DNA of 33,319 nt from a virus. Positions 16,302 through 23,423 of this stretch are shown here, one piece after another (positions within the stretch are counted from its first letter, which is position 1; the number at the start of each line of letters is the position of its first letter). Location of the stretch: positions 1 to 33,319 of IMG/VR virus record IMGVR_UViG_3300004280_000004; one strand, 5' to 3'. The notes under the pieces are model-generated. The model did not search any database. It was not told where the DNA came from and saw only the letters and a program-made list of their open reading frames with translations. A program made the position numbers and the translations under genes.

Positions 16302-17021
16302 CTAGCTAGCTGCTTTTTCTTTCCTATCAGCGCCGTTATAATCTTTGCAGTTAACACCGCGTCTAGTCAACATAGTTTTAACACCACGTTCTGTCTTTTC
16401 AATTTGAGAGGCAATTTCTTCTACAGTCTTATCAGAAATATCTCCTAGCTCAGTAAGAGCATCTACTTTTTTTACAGTGTCCCGCTGTTTTGGCACTTCT
16501 GTAATAACTTTAGCTCTAAGAAGGGAAAGACCTTTTCCACGAATTGATTGCAAAGGACGATCTAGTTCTGCTGCAATATCCTCGGCGAAAGCTCCGTCAG
16601 CCATCATCTCGACAAAAATTTCTTCCTCCCTATCAGAATAAGTTTTTACAACTTCCTTCTTTTCAGCAGGTTTAACATGGGAAGTAAGTTCCATACTAAG
16701 AATTTTCCCCTGGATTGATTTGGCTGTAAAGTCCCCACCTGAGAAAGCTTTTGCCAAGTCTGAATATGTAAATTCGCCAGAGTTATCTTCCACAAGATTT
16801 TGAAGTGCAGATTCTTGTTCTGGGCTATAAGCCCGCTTCGTGGCTGAAGCAGCTAGTTGGACGTCGTGTCCCATTTTACGAAGTTTGCTTGATACTGATC
16901 TAGTGCTAGTTTCTAGTACTTCAGCAGCCTCTTTAACAGTTTCTTGAGAAACTGGATCTTCATCTCCTACTACAGAAGACAGAGTGTCTTCTCGTTCAGT
17001 GTTCCATTTAGGTAGTGCCAT
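16302..17021 (-). CDS. Myb/SANT-like repeat DNA-binding regulator
   Basis: 239 residues, ATG with GGAG nine bases upstream, overlapping context with the ligase B stop. It contains about four helix-turn-helix modules of the form 'W/YxxEREDxLxxx...AAEVLETSTRSVSSKLRKMG': residues about 5-52, 64-112, 126-168 and 185-228. Each has an acidic first helix and a basic recognition helix. Relatives are annotated as transcriptional regulators in several large phages. It shares a module with the protein at 19741-20118. It ends at TAG just before the hairpin at 16252-16283. Confidence 0.7.
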   Translation of the reverse strand: MALPKWNTEREDTLSSVVGDEDPVSQETVKEAAEVLETSTRSVSSKLRKMGHDVQLAASATKRAYSPEQESALQNLVEDNSGEFTYSDLAKAFSGGDFTAKSIQGKILSMELTSHVKPAEKKEVVKTYSDREEEIFVEMMADGAFAEDIAAELDRPLQSIRGKGLSLLRAKVITEVPKQRDTVKKVDALTELGDISDKTVEEIASQIEKTERGVKTMLTRRGVNCKDYNGADRKEKAAS

Positions 17022-17025
17022 AATT

Positions 17026-17781
17026 CTATTCTCCGAATAGTTCTTTAAGATTAGTTATAATTGTTATATTATTGGACCGTGCCTTAGTAACTTTTGCAGA
17101 TTCTATTCCACTCTCGTTAATAAGTATTCCAACATCTTTAGTTACACTAGTTTTCACTATATAACCGTGTTTTTCTAGAACTGCCCGAGCTTCCTTTTTA
17201 TTTTTGTAAGATATTAGTTTACCACTTATACACACTATACCTAAAGGTTCTTGTGTATTTTTTGTAATTGACTTACTATCTTTAGTTTTAAAGCTAAAGG
17301 GCCAGTCTGTTTCATTAAATTCTTCCAACCATTTTAGTAGGTTTTCCGTCACTTTAGGACCGAGACCTGCTTCAACGCAGATTTCTGGTGTTATCTCGCT
17401 TAACGCTGAGATCCTTTTGCATATCTTTTCGGAAGCACTTCGGCCCATCAGTGGAATAGAGAAGCCTGGTAATAGCCCTTGCAGGTCTACTTTCTTACTC
17501 TTCTCAATCTCTAGGAAAACCTTTTCGCTCAACTTTTCTGAATTTAATGATACAGCCAGTTCTTTCTTGGTTAATGCGTAAATTTCTATAGGATCAACCA
17601 ATCCTAGTTTTTCAATTGCTTTTGGGCCAAAACCCTTTATATTAAGACTTTTGGCAAAGTGTTCTACTCTTTTTGAATTTTGAGCAGGACAAAGACTATT
17701 AATACAATAAATAAGCTGTTCCTTCTTAATCAAAGTGCTATCGCAACTTGGACATAAGATTGGAATTTGTATTTTATTCAT
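17026..17781 (-). CDS. NAD+-dependent DNA ligase, C-terminal subunit (LigB half)
   Basis: 251 residues that match only the C-terminal half of bacterial LigA: a four-Cys zinc finger ('CPSC' at 10-13 with two more Cys near 26-31), a helix-hairpin-helix region (about 45-155) and a BRCT domain (about 180-250, 'GIVCISGKLIS', 'VTKDVGILI'). No adenylation domain is present. Together with the gene at 17882-18814 it would make a whole ligase, as in T5. It has its own promoter (17809-17837) and a weak ribosome binding site. Confidence 0.88.
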   Translation of the reverse strand: MNKIQIPILCPSCDSTLIKKEQLIYCINSLCPAQNSKRVEHFAKSLNIKGFGPKAIEKLGLVDPIEIYALTKKELAVSLNSEKLSEKVFLEIEKSKKVDLQGLLPGFSIPLMGRSASEKICKRISALSEITPEICVEAGLGPKVTENLLKWLEEFNETDWPFSFKTKDSKSITKNTQEPLGIVCISGKLISYKNKKEARAVLEKHGYIVKTSVTKDVGILINESGIESAKVTKARSNNITIITNLKELFGE

Positions 17782-17808
17782 TATTATCTTTTCTTTAATT
17801 GAGGGTAT

Positions 17809-17837
17809 ATTATATCAAGGATTACCTAGGTTGTCAA
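17809..17837 (-). promoter_or_regulatory. Sigma-70 promoter between the two ligase halves
   Basis: Minus strand TTGACA (17837-17832), 17-nt spacer, TATAAT (17814-17809) in the context TTGATATAATAT. It drives ligase B, the Myb-like regulator and, by readthrough, the replication genes. The leader contains AATTAAAGAAAAGATA, a weaker form of the AATTGGGGAAAGATA element. Confidence 0.85.
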
Positions 17838-17838
17838 G

Positions 17839-17880
17839 AATTATTTTTAACCAAGTGATATAAAATGGCTAAAAATAATT
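17839..17880. repeat. 14-bp near-perfect inverted repeat after ligase A gene
   Basis: AATTATTTTTAACC (17839-17852) and GGCTAAAAATAATT (17867-17880) pair at 13 of 14 positions around a 14-base loop. It lies between the stop of the ligase A gene and the -35 box at 17832-17837. It is AT-rich and lacks a following T-run, so it may be an operator or weak terminator. Confidence 0.5.
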
Positions 17881-17881
17881 T

Positions 17882-18814
17882 TCAAACTCTTCTGACGATT
17901 CGCGGAATTATCTCACCAGCTCTAATAACTTCCACTAAACAACCAAGTTCTAGACCTAGTTCTTTTATATAGCTGATATTATGAAGAGTAGCTTTTCTAA
18001 TAGAAGCTCCTCCGATAATACAAGGCTGTAGTATAGCTACAGGAGATACAACCCCCGATTTGCCAACCTGCCATATAACATCTAGAAGTTCGGTAATAAC
18101 TCCCATCTGTTCAGCTTTTAATGCATAAGCCCCTCTTGGGTGGTGTGCAGTAAATCCTAGGTCCAAAAAATGTTTATTATTATTTACCCTATTAACCTCA
18201 CCATCTTGAGGGAACTGATCCCAATTGCTCTCTAAGACTGTTCTAAACCCCATATATAGTACTTGATCCAAATCTTTAGACCAAGTTTCATTTAAAGAGG
18301 GGCTCATTCCATAAGCTATAAAAGTAAGATTTCTACTTTTAAATTCTTCTAAGTCTTTAAGGTTTAAAGCTCCTGCAGCTACGTTCCTAGCATTAGGTTG
18401 TTTTGGTACTACAACTTCTCCGGTGATCTGCACCATCCAATCTTTTATAGGTATAGAATTAGGGGCTATAAGACTTATCTTATCTGTAATATCTATACCC
18501 TCTATTCCATCCCCACGAGTTAAAGCTTTTACCAATTTTCCTTTATTGTAAAGAATACTTATAGCAGCGCCATCTAATTTAGGGCTAGTAATGGATTCAC
18601 TAGGATAAAGGGGTTCAGGTTCGCCCTCAAAAATATTTTGAAGGGAATAAAGACGGTCTAAATGTGGGTATCTGTCAAGACTATCTTCGATAGAATAGCC
18701 CACGTTTTCCCAGTTGGTATACCTAGATAATTTATCGAATTCCTCGTTAGACATAGTTGGAATGCCCATGTAATAAGCTTTAGCAGCAGTTTCCAATAAT
18801 TTTTTAATTGTCAT
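17882..18814 (-). CDS. ligA: NAD+-dependent DNA ligase, adenylation subunit (LigA half)
   Basis: 310 residues. It carries the NMN-binding Ia domain (about 1-60, 'AYYMGIPTMSNEEFD'), catalytic Lys79 in 'SPKLDGAA', 'TRGDGIEG', 'GEVVVP', 'NARNVAAGAL', motif V 'KSGVVSPVAIL', and an OB-fold start 'CLVEVIRAGEIIPR' at the very end. It stops where the zinc finger should begin, so zinc finger, HhH and BRCT are on the separate gene at 17026-17781. The ATG overlaps the PC4-like gene by 11 bases. Confidence 0.9.
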   Translation of the reverse strand: MTIKKLLETAAKAYYMGIPTMSNEEFDKLSRYTNWENVGYSIEDSLDRYPHLDRLYSLQNIFEGEPEPLYPSESITSPKLDGAAISILYNKGKLVKALTRGDGIEGIDITDKISLIAPNSIPIKDWMVQITGEVVVPKQPNARNVAAGALNLKDLEEFKSRNLTFIAYGMSPSLNETWSKDLDQVLYMGFRTVLESNWDQFPQDGEVNRVNNNKHFLDLGFTAHHPRGAYALKAEQMGVITELLDVIWQVGKSGVVSPVAILQPCIIGGASIRKATLHNISYIKELGLELGCLVEVIRAGEIIPRIVRRV

Positions 18815-19085
18815 AGATTTTGTCTATTTGTTCCTTAAAATGATCTTCTAATATTGTTTTTGATTCTGTTAGTGCCAATATATCTAGCATAGCTTCTAGC
18901 AGCCCTTGAGTATTCGCTATAGAAAGGGGCATAGAAACGCCGTCCTTTGAGGGAAGCCAATTCCCATCAAAGTCTAAAAAATACTTTCTAAAATGAAGAT
19001 ACTCTATATCTCTAAATTCATTTATTGTAAGTCTAATTTGATTAGCGTCTGTTTCGTGCAAAACTTTATAATATTCTTCACTCAT
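18804..19085 (-). CDS. PC4/p15-like single-strand DNA-binding protein
   Basis: 93 residues. Residues about 17-75 match the PC4 fold pattern: 'IRLTINEFRDIEYLHFRKYFLDFDG', then 'WLPSKDGVSMPLSI' and a closing helix. Bacterial and phage PC4-like proteins bind single-stranded DNA and can affect transcription or recombination. The ATG overlaps the upstream stop as ATGA; its end overlaps the start of the ligase gene. Confidence 0.7.
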   Translation of the reverse strand: MSEEYYKVLHETDANQIRLTINEFRDIEYLHFRKYFLDFDGNWLPSKDGVSMPLSIANTQGLLEAMLDILALTESKTILEDHFKEQIDKIYDN

Positions 19086-19351
19086 GGGCTATCATTTTTT
19101 AAAATGTAACTCAATGGAACAATAGATATAACATTTCTTGGATTTAATAATCTAAAACTATCTGTATCCCAGCAGAATAATAAAACAGTGTCCTCAGTCT
19201 TCTTAGACCTATTAGGCTTGTTTTTTATATAAGGAGTACTAAAATCTAAAGTACAGACATTATATTTCTGTTTATTAGAAACAGTACTCTTATATGTTAT
19301 TATTGCGTCTCCGCACTCTAGTACTCTTTTTCTAAAATCATCTAATTGCAT
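19082..19351 (-). CDS. Hypothetical 89-residue protein
   Basis: ATG with AGGA at a good distance. The C-terminal half ('TVLLFCWDTDSFRLLNPRNVISIVPLS') has the strand pattern of a small beta-barrel seen in several phage proteins, but no function is known to me. It is the first gene of a coupled run with the PC4-like and ligase A genes. Confidence 0.6.
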   Translation of the reverse strand: MQLDDFRKRVLECGDAIITYKSTVSNKQKYNVCTLDFSTPYIKNKPNRSKKTEDTVLLFCWDTDSFRLLNPRNVISIVPLSYILKNDSP

Positions 19352-19406
19352 AACTATACTTCCTCGTACGTGAACTTTTGTTACGTCTAGGAAATAGTTG
19401 AATGCC

Positions 19407-19772
19407 TTATTTAAATTTTTTCAGTTTTCTTCTTGTTACTTTGTTTTCCTCTTTTGTAGATATCACCCATGCATCTATAGTTTCATATCCTGCAATACTA
19501 GCAGCAGATACTTTACTTGTATTAGAAATATCTATATATTTAAATATAGAATCTGAATTATCAGATAAATTTCTAATAATTACTAAAATAGGATTAATCA
19601 TATTTACTTTTTTGTGATCAATAACTACTTCTTCATAGTTACTAATATCTGATAAAGCTATTTTAGTAACTTTAAATGTATCCTGATTATCTGCAGATAA
19701 ATGGTTGTCTTTTACAACAACCTCCTTATCTTTATAAATTTCAGTCTTCCTCCACATCGGTCTCTGATCCAT
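19407..19772 (-). CDS. Hypothetical 121-residue protein
   Basis: ATG 19772 with a strong AGGAAAG ribosome binding site placed inside the end of the upstream Myb-like gene (32-base overlap). The protein is charged, with alternating strands and a basic C-terminal tail ('RRKLKKFK') that could bind nucleic acid. No family was recognised. Confidence 0.6.
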   Translation of the reverse strand: MDQRPMWRKTEIYKDKEVVVKDNHLSADNQDTFKVTKIALSDISNYEEVVIDHKKVNMINPILVIIRNLSDNSDSIFKYIDISNTSKVSAASIAGYETIDAWVISTKEENKVTRRKLKKFK

Positions 19773-20118
19773 TTGCTTTCCTTACAATACCAGCTAAATA
19801 AGTAGCTGCCTTACCCGATAATTTATTAATAATCTCTATATCAGGCTGCTCTCCCATATCCGTTATAGCATCTATAAGTGATTCTTGTTGATCTGCTTTA
19901 GATACTCTCTTACTAGTACTTCCGCTTGAAGGGGATTTTGAATCTGGTGTTTTCTTAATATATACTTCAGCTTTAGAGAGTATAATACGAACACCATTAG
20001 CGGACTCTTCTAACTCTTCAGCGATCTGCTTTACGATCTCCACACTAGTTTCTGAAGTAGGTTCTGCATCTTCGTACATTTTGATTACTTGTTCTCGTTT
20101 TTCGTTTGTCCAAGCCAT
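19741..20118 (-). CDS. Myb/SANT-like small regulator
   Basis: 125 residues from ATG 20118, which has GGAAAG upstream. The frame is open further up to a TTG at 20205 but without a ribosome binding site. The N-terminal module 'WTNEKREQVIKMYEDAEPTS' followed by 'VKQIAEELEESANGVRIILSKA' matches the first module of the regulator at 16302-17021. A Ser/Lys linker and a second helical segment follow. It is the first gene after a strong promoter, suiting a regulator made early. Confidence 0.65.
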   Translation of the reverse strand: MAWTNEKREQVIKMYEDAEPTSETSVEIVKQIAEELEESANGVRIILSKAEVYIKKTPDSKSPSSGSTSKRVSKADQQESLIDAITDMGEQPDIEIINKLSGKAATYLAGIVRKANGSETDVEED

Positions 20119-20231
20119 TTTCTTTCCATATTTTTTAGTTTTAGTTTTAATACCTGGGCAAGTACCCAGTGTATCTCGTTGTTGTGCGTAGAATCTATCT
20201 CCCAAAATTTGTCTCTCTTCTCAAGTTTTCA
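20119..20231 (-). promoter_or_regulatory. Long 5' leader with a short hairpin
   Basis: About 113 bases separate the expected transcription start (near 20231) from the ATG at 20118. The leader holds a short GC hairpin, CTGGG (20172-20168) with CCCAG (20162-20158), loop TACTT. An alternative reading is that translation begins at TTG 20205. Confidence 0.4.
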
Positions 20232-20237
20232 AATTAT

Positions 20238-20266
20238 ATTATATTATAATTTTAACTATTTGTCAA
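20238..20266 (-). promoter_or_regulatory. Sigma-70 promoter for the Myb-like regulator and ligase A genes
   Basis: Minus strand TTGACA (20266-20261), 17-nt spacer, TATAAT (20243-20238), embedded in a very AT-rich stretch just after the membrane protein gene at 20278. Confidence 0.8.
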
Positions 20267-20277
20267 CGAAAATTTTT

Positions 20278-20556
20278 TTAATTGTCATTATTTTCTTCTG
20301 CGGCTAAGATATCTCTTACTACATTGCTTATTATTTTACCACTGAATCCAGGAACCAATAAACCTATAAAAAATGCTGGTGCAAATAATAGAGATATCAA
20401 GTATAGAGGTATATAGACTAATTTACTCATAGGAGCTAGCCCTCTCTCTTCGCGATTTAAATTTAATAATGCTACAATCGGCATTCCCCAACTAATATGA
20501 ACTACGAAGGCTGTTGTTAGTGAGAATGTTAAATAATAAATCATATATTGTCCCAT
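20278..20556 (-). CDS. Small membrane protein, two helices
   Basis: 92 residues. Two hydrophobic segments (about 6-30 and 45-69) are joined by a charged loop 'NLNREERGL'; the tail is acidic. A start at ATG 20556 or 20544 is possible, neither with a strong ribosome binding site, and both within or next to the upstream gene's end. No family was recognised. It is not near the lysis cassette, so a holin role is less likely. Confidence 0.6.
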   Translation of the reverse strand: MGQYMIYYLTFSLTTAFVVHISWGMPIVALLNLNREERGLAPMSKLVYIPLYLISLLFAPAFFIGLLVPGFSGKIISNVVRDILAAEENNDN

Positions 20557-21191
20557 CTAATGCCATATTCTTCTAAGTGCTTTAATGAGCCAATATCATA
20601 TGCTGCACTTACTGCATAGAAACCTCCTCTAGTATCCGATATTTTTTCAGATTTTTCAAAAACATACATTCTATAGGCTTTAGAGCCGTAGTTTTTTTCA
20701 TAGTCTCCAAGTATTTCTTTCCGTATTTCCGCAGGGCCATTATAAACCGCACTCCATACTTTTTCGCCTATAGAAAAGGACATAGAAATACATTGATCTG
20801 GTAACATAGCTACCTTTCTCTTCTCTTCTCCTGTATGTTTAATGGGGAGACCTAGTTTTTCTACTTGGGCTTTAACAAATCCACTACTTCTATATAGCCT
20901 AGCAGCTATTTTGGTGATGTTTGCTCCCTCGATATAATCCTGCGCGATAGTAGCCAATTCATATTGTGTAGCTGCTTTACCCTTATTCTCCGCTTTGCGC
21001 GTAGCTTTGTGTTTTTCATACTCTAAGTGCTCCTCTATTATTTTTGAGAGTCTAGCTGTATTGTAAGATATGTGCAAAATAGCGCAAGCTTCTTTTTTGC
21101 TTATTGGTTTTTCTTTTTGTTCCATCAATTTAATAACATGTACTATGTTGGCAGAATCTAGTTTTTCATACTCTTTCTTTTTAACAGACAT
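20541..21191 (-). CDS. Helix-turn-helix DNA-binding protein
   Basis: 216 residues, ATG with AGGA upstream. Two HTH-like segments: about 30-55 ('SKKEACAILHISYNTARLSKII') and about 85-118 ('NITKIAARLYRSSGFVKAQVEKLGLPI'). The C-terminal half is a mixed domain with 'EKVWSAVYNGP' and 'YRMYVFEKSE'. The pattern is that of sigma-like or resolvase-type HTHs in phage regulators, but no named family is certain. Confidence 0.6.
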   Translation of the reverse strand: MSVKKKEYEKLDSANIVHVIKLMEQKEKPISKKEACAILHISYNTARLSKIIEEHLEYEKHKATRKAENKGKAATQYELATIAQDYIEGANITKIAARLYRSSGFVKAQVEKLGLPIKHTGEEKRKVAMLPDQCISMSFSIGEKVWSAVYNGPAEIRKEILGDYEKNYGSKAYRMYVFEKSEKISDTRGGFYAVSAAYDIGSLKHLEEYGIRWDNI

Positions 21192-21202
21192 TTTGTTCCT
21201 TT

Positions 21203-21523
21203 TTATATATTAAATGATTCTCCACACCCGCAGGCGTTTTTAACATTAGGATTTTTAAAAACTAATCCAGAATTTAATCCCTCTTTAACGAAGTCAATCT
21301 CTGTCCCTTCTAGGTATACTAAACTTTTAGGGTCTACATATATATTTATACCGTGAGATGTAAATTTCTGTTCTTCTATTAGCTGTAAATCTGCGGGTTC
21401 TACTACATACATCATACCACTACAACCCGCCCCCTGAACTTTTATCCTAAGACCTGCTCCATGACCTCTATTGCGAAGATATGTAGCAGCATGATCGGCT
21501 GCTTTTTCTGTTAAGCTAATCAT
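21203..21523 (-). CDS. iscA: A-type iron-sulfur carrier, IscA-like
   Basis: 106 residues, near the 107 of E. coli IscA. The three cluster ligands are present: Cys34 in 'GAGCSGM' and Cys98/Cys100 in 'ACGCGESF'. 'IDFVKEGLNSG' and 'NPNVKNACGCGESF' nearly match the bacterial protein. It receives Fe-S clusters from a scaffold and passes them to target proteins. The ATG overlaps the IscU stop by 8 bases. The gene appears less AT-rich than most neighbours, which fits acquisition from a bacterium. Confidence 0.93.
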   Translation of the reverse strand: MISLTEKAADHAATYLRNRGHGAGLRIKVQGAGCSGMMYVVEPADLQLIEEQKFTSHGINIYVDPKSLVYLEGTEIDFVKEGLNSGLVFKNPNVKNACGCGESFNI

Positions 21524-21896
21524 GTTTGTTCCGATAATCTGCTACTGCTGATTTGATTGCGTCCTCTGCTAATACTGAACAGTGAATCTTAACTGGTGGC
21601 AATGCAAGCTCTTCAGCAATCTCCGTATTACGGATCGATGCAGCCTCGTATAGTGTGCGCCCCTTGACCCATTCCGTAAGAAGGGAAGAAGACGCTATAG
21701 CACTACCACACCCGTACGTCTTGAATTTAGCGTCGATTATTGTTCCATCCTCTGCTACTTTAATTTGTAGACGCATTACATCCCCACAGGCCGGGGCACC
21801 TACCATACCTGTACCTACCTCGCTACTGTTAGAGTCCATCTTTCCTACATTCCGTGGGTTGCTATAATGATCTAGAACTTTGTCGCTGTATGCCAT
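21516..21896 (-). CDS. iscU: Iron-sulfur cluster scaffold IscU
   Basis: 126 residues from ATG 21896, whose AT overlaps the ThyX stop (TAATG). Cluster ligands Cys37, Cys63 and Cys106 plus Asp39 and His105 sit at the same positions as in E. coli IscU. The HscA-binding 'LPPVKIHCS' (99-107) is intact, so it could use the host chaperone system. Long stretches read like proteobacterial IscU, unusually close for a phage gene. Base composition looks richer in G and C than the surrounding phage genes. Confidence 0.95.
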   Translation of the reverse strand: MAYSDKVLDHYSNPRNVGKMDSNSSEVGTGMVGAPACGDVMRLQIKVAEDGTIIDAKFKTYGCGSAIASSSLLTEWVKGRTLYEAASIRNTEIAEELALPPVKIHCSVLAEDAIKSAVADYRNKHD

Positions 21897-22570
21897 TATT
21901 CTGTTGTATCTGCTAAAGCTTGCCAGCATATAGGCCATTCAAACCTAAGTATATCATTAATCATATTTGCCACCTCTCTGGTTTCTTTTTGAGTGTCCTT
22001 AGCACAGCGCAACTTACATACTCTATGGAACGCTAGAAGCGATCCTGACCACCACCATTCGGTGGTAGAGCTAAGCGGAAGTATCATGCGGGCCTGTTCT
22101 GGACATACCCCCGAAGAAAGCAACTCTTTGTATAGCTTTTTTGATGCTACATTATGAGCTTCTACTGCGGTATTTGGATGAACGTCTGTCTTAAGAGTAC
22201 TACCATGGGAAACACTCAAAGAATCTATAAATTCTGTTTGAGAGGAGCCTTGTTTGCTGTCACCCCCTCTCGCTCGCCAATCTGTGGGTATATAAAATTC
22301 CGGATCGTAATCAACATACCGTCTAGATACCTCATTCCATACTAAGCCCACTTGGTGTTTTACTAGTTGACGCGCTACAAACACTGGAGCCTTTATCCTG
22401 AATTGCACAAAGCAATGAGCAAAAGGTGTCCAATGACCATGGCGGGCTAGATATTTAATAAGCCCTATATCCCCCTTGGCCATGGCCTCGTGTTCTACAT
22501 TGTAACTAACTCTAGCTGCATTAACAACTGTAAGATCGTTACCCATCTTATCCAAAAGTTCAACTTTCAT
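21896..22570 (-). CDS. thyX: Flavin-dependent thymidylate synthase ThyX
   Basis: 224 residues. Makes dTMP from dUMP using FAD and methylene-tetrahydrofolate. The ThyX motif region reads 'RQLVKHQVGLVWNEVSRRYV' (about 68-87), where the classic RHR-x7-S becomes KHQ-x7-S, a form known to me from phage enzymes. The FAD-side 'HWTPFAH' (about 46-52) and the substrate-binding 'PEQARMILPL' (about 156-165) are present. The ATG has GGGA upstream. It is coupled to IscU. Confidence 0.92.
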   Translation of the reverse strand: MKVELLDKMGNDLTVVNAARVSYNVEHEAMAKGDIGLIKYLARHGHWTPFAHCFVQFRIKAPVFVARQLVKHQVGLVWNEVSRRYVDYDPEFYIPTDWRARGGDSKQGSSQTEFIDSLSVSHGSTLKTDVHPNTAVEAHNVASKKLYKELLSSGVCPEQARMILPLSSTTEWWWSGSLLAFHRVCKLRCAKDTQKETREVANMINDILRFEWPICWQALADTTE

Positions 22571-22573
22571 TAT

Positions 22574-22813
22574 TTATTCCCATTCACTTTTACTAAATTC
22601 TGCGCCCATAGCGGTGTTTATATTTTTGTCTTTTTTATTCATTTCAAGCACAGATACTTCCCTCATATTTCTTGATTTCTGGTCAAAAGTCACCATTGTG
22701 CTACTATCCGTATCCCAAATCCACCAACATGAATATCGCAAGCTCCAATTATATTGCTTGGTTAGAATAAGCCACGCTAGCTTAGCTCTATTTTTAAAAC
22801 TATTTTGTTCCAT
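22574..22813 (-). CDS. Hypothetical 79-residue protein
   Basis: The ATG is preceded by AAAAGGA and, 6 bases further up, the shared AATTGGGG leader. The first half has several Trp residues ('YSCWWIWDTD'); the second half is charged. No family was recognised. Being the first gene after a strong promoter, it may be made early. It leads into ThyX, IscU and IscA. Confidence 0.6.
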   Translation of the reverse strand: MEQNSFKNRAKLAWLILTKQYNWSLRYSCWWIWDTDSSTMVTFDQKSRNMREVSVLEMNKKDKNINTAMGAEFSKSEWE

Positions 22814-22840
22814 TCCTTTTTCCCCAATTTCTTAAAAGAT

Positions 22841-22869
22841 ATTATACTATATGCTAAGCTAGAAGTCAA
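22841..22869 (-). promoter_or_regulatory. Sigma-70 promoter for ThyX-IscU-IscA genes
   Basis: Minus strand TTGACT (22869-22864), 17-nt spacer, TATAAT (22846-22841). The -35 lies in the end of the upstream zinc protein gene. The transcript would begin with or next to AAGAAATTGGGGAAA (22833-22819). Confidence 0.85.
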
Positions 22870-23047
22870 GAGCTTTATTAGCTAAGCTACATTTTCCAGA
22901 ACAAAACACTTTGTCTATTTCTTCTCTATATAAGGTATAATATTTTATATCATATGAATACGTATTATTAGCTTGGTATAACTTAAATGCATTTATACCA
23001 CAGATATCGCAAGCTCTATAAGGTTTATTATCTATTTTAGTCTGCAT
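22859..23047 (-). CDS. Small zinc-finger-like protein
   Basis: 62 residues with 'CDIC' (about 13-16) and 'CSGKC' (about 49-53), four Cys that could hold one Zn. The rest is Tyr-rich. The ATG overlaps the upstream stop by 11 bases. Function is unknown. Similar short treble-clef proteins often bind nucleic acid or partners. Confidence 0.6.
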   Translation of the reverse strand: MQTKIDNKPYRACDICGINAFKLYQANNTYSYDIKYYTLYREEIDKVFCSGKCSLANKALDF

Positions 23048-23423
23048 TGTAGAATGAATTTATTTTATTTAAATCTGCATTTTTAAGTATAATGCTATCA
23101 ATATAATCATACTTATATATTTGTGCAAAAGCTAATTTAGAAGTGCCTTTAACAGCTAACCAACGATAGTGATTCCGATTATTTAAATTAATATCTAATG
23201 GACTAAATAGCGAAGAAACTAATTCCCAATTTCCATAGCTATTTTCTATAAGGATAATGGGTTCTATCATTCCATATGAGGCCAAATTAGTACATAATTT
23301 CGAATATGAAGAAGTCATTGTGACAGATACTAAAGTGATACAATTAAAAATATTTTTTATCTCTATTGGTGCGACACTCTCACCCTTTACTTCTTTATAT
23401 TTACTCTCCAGTACTTTGTTCAT
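23037..23423 (-). CDS. Possible ParB-like domain protein
   Basis: 128 residues. 'LASYGMIEPIILIENSYGNWELV' followed by 'NHYRWLAVKGTSKLAFAQIYKYDYI' resembles the layout of the ParB N-terminal fold (a strand with 'PIIL', a strand, then 'RW.A....G.....A'). The usual Arg-rich 'GERR' box is replaced by 'NHYRW'. It begins within the o-spanin gene's end. The family call is tentative and its role unknown. Confidence 0.45.
   Translation of the reverse strand: MNKVLESKYKEVKGESVAPIEIKNIFNCITLVSVTMTSSYSKLCTNLASYGMIEPIILIENSYGNWELVSSLFSPLDINLNNRNHYRWLAVKGTSKLAFAQIYKYDYIDSIILKNADLNKINSFYNAD

Noticed and set aside
20278-20556. Second holin
   Set aside because: Two membrane helices fit, but it is far from the lysis genes and among regulators; a generic membrane protein call is safer.
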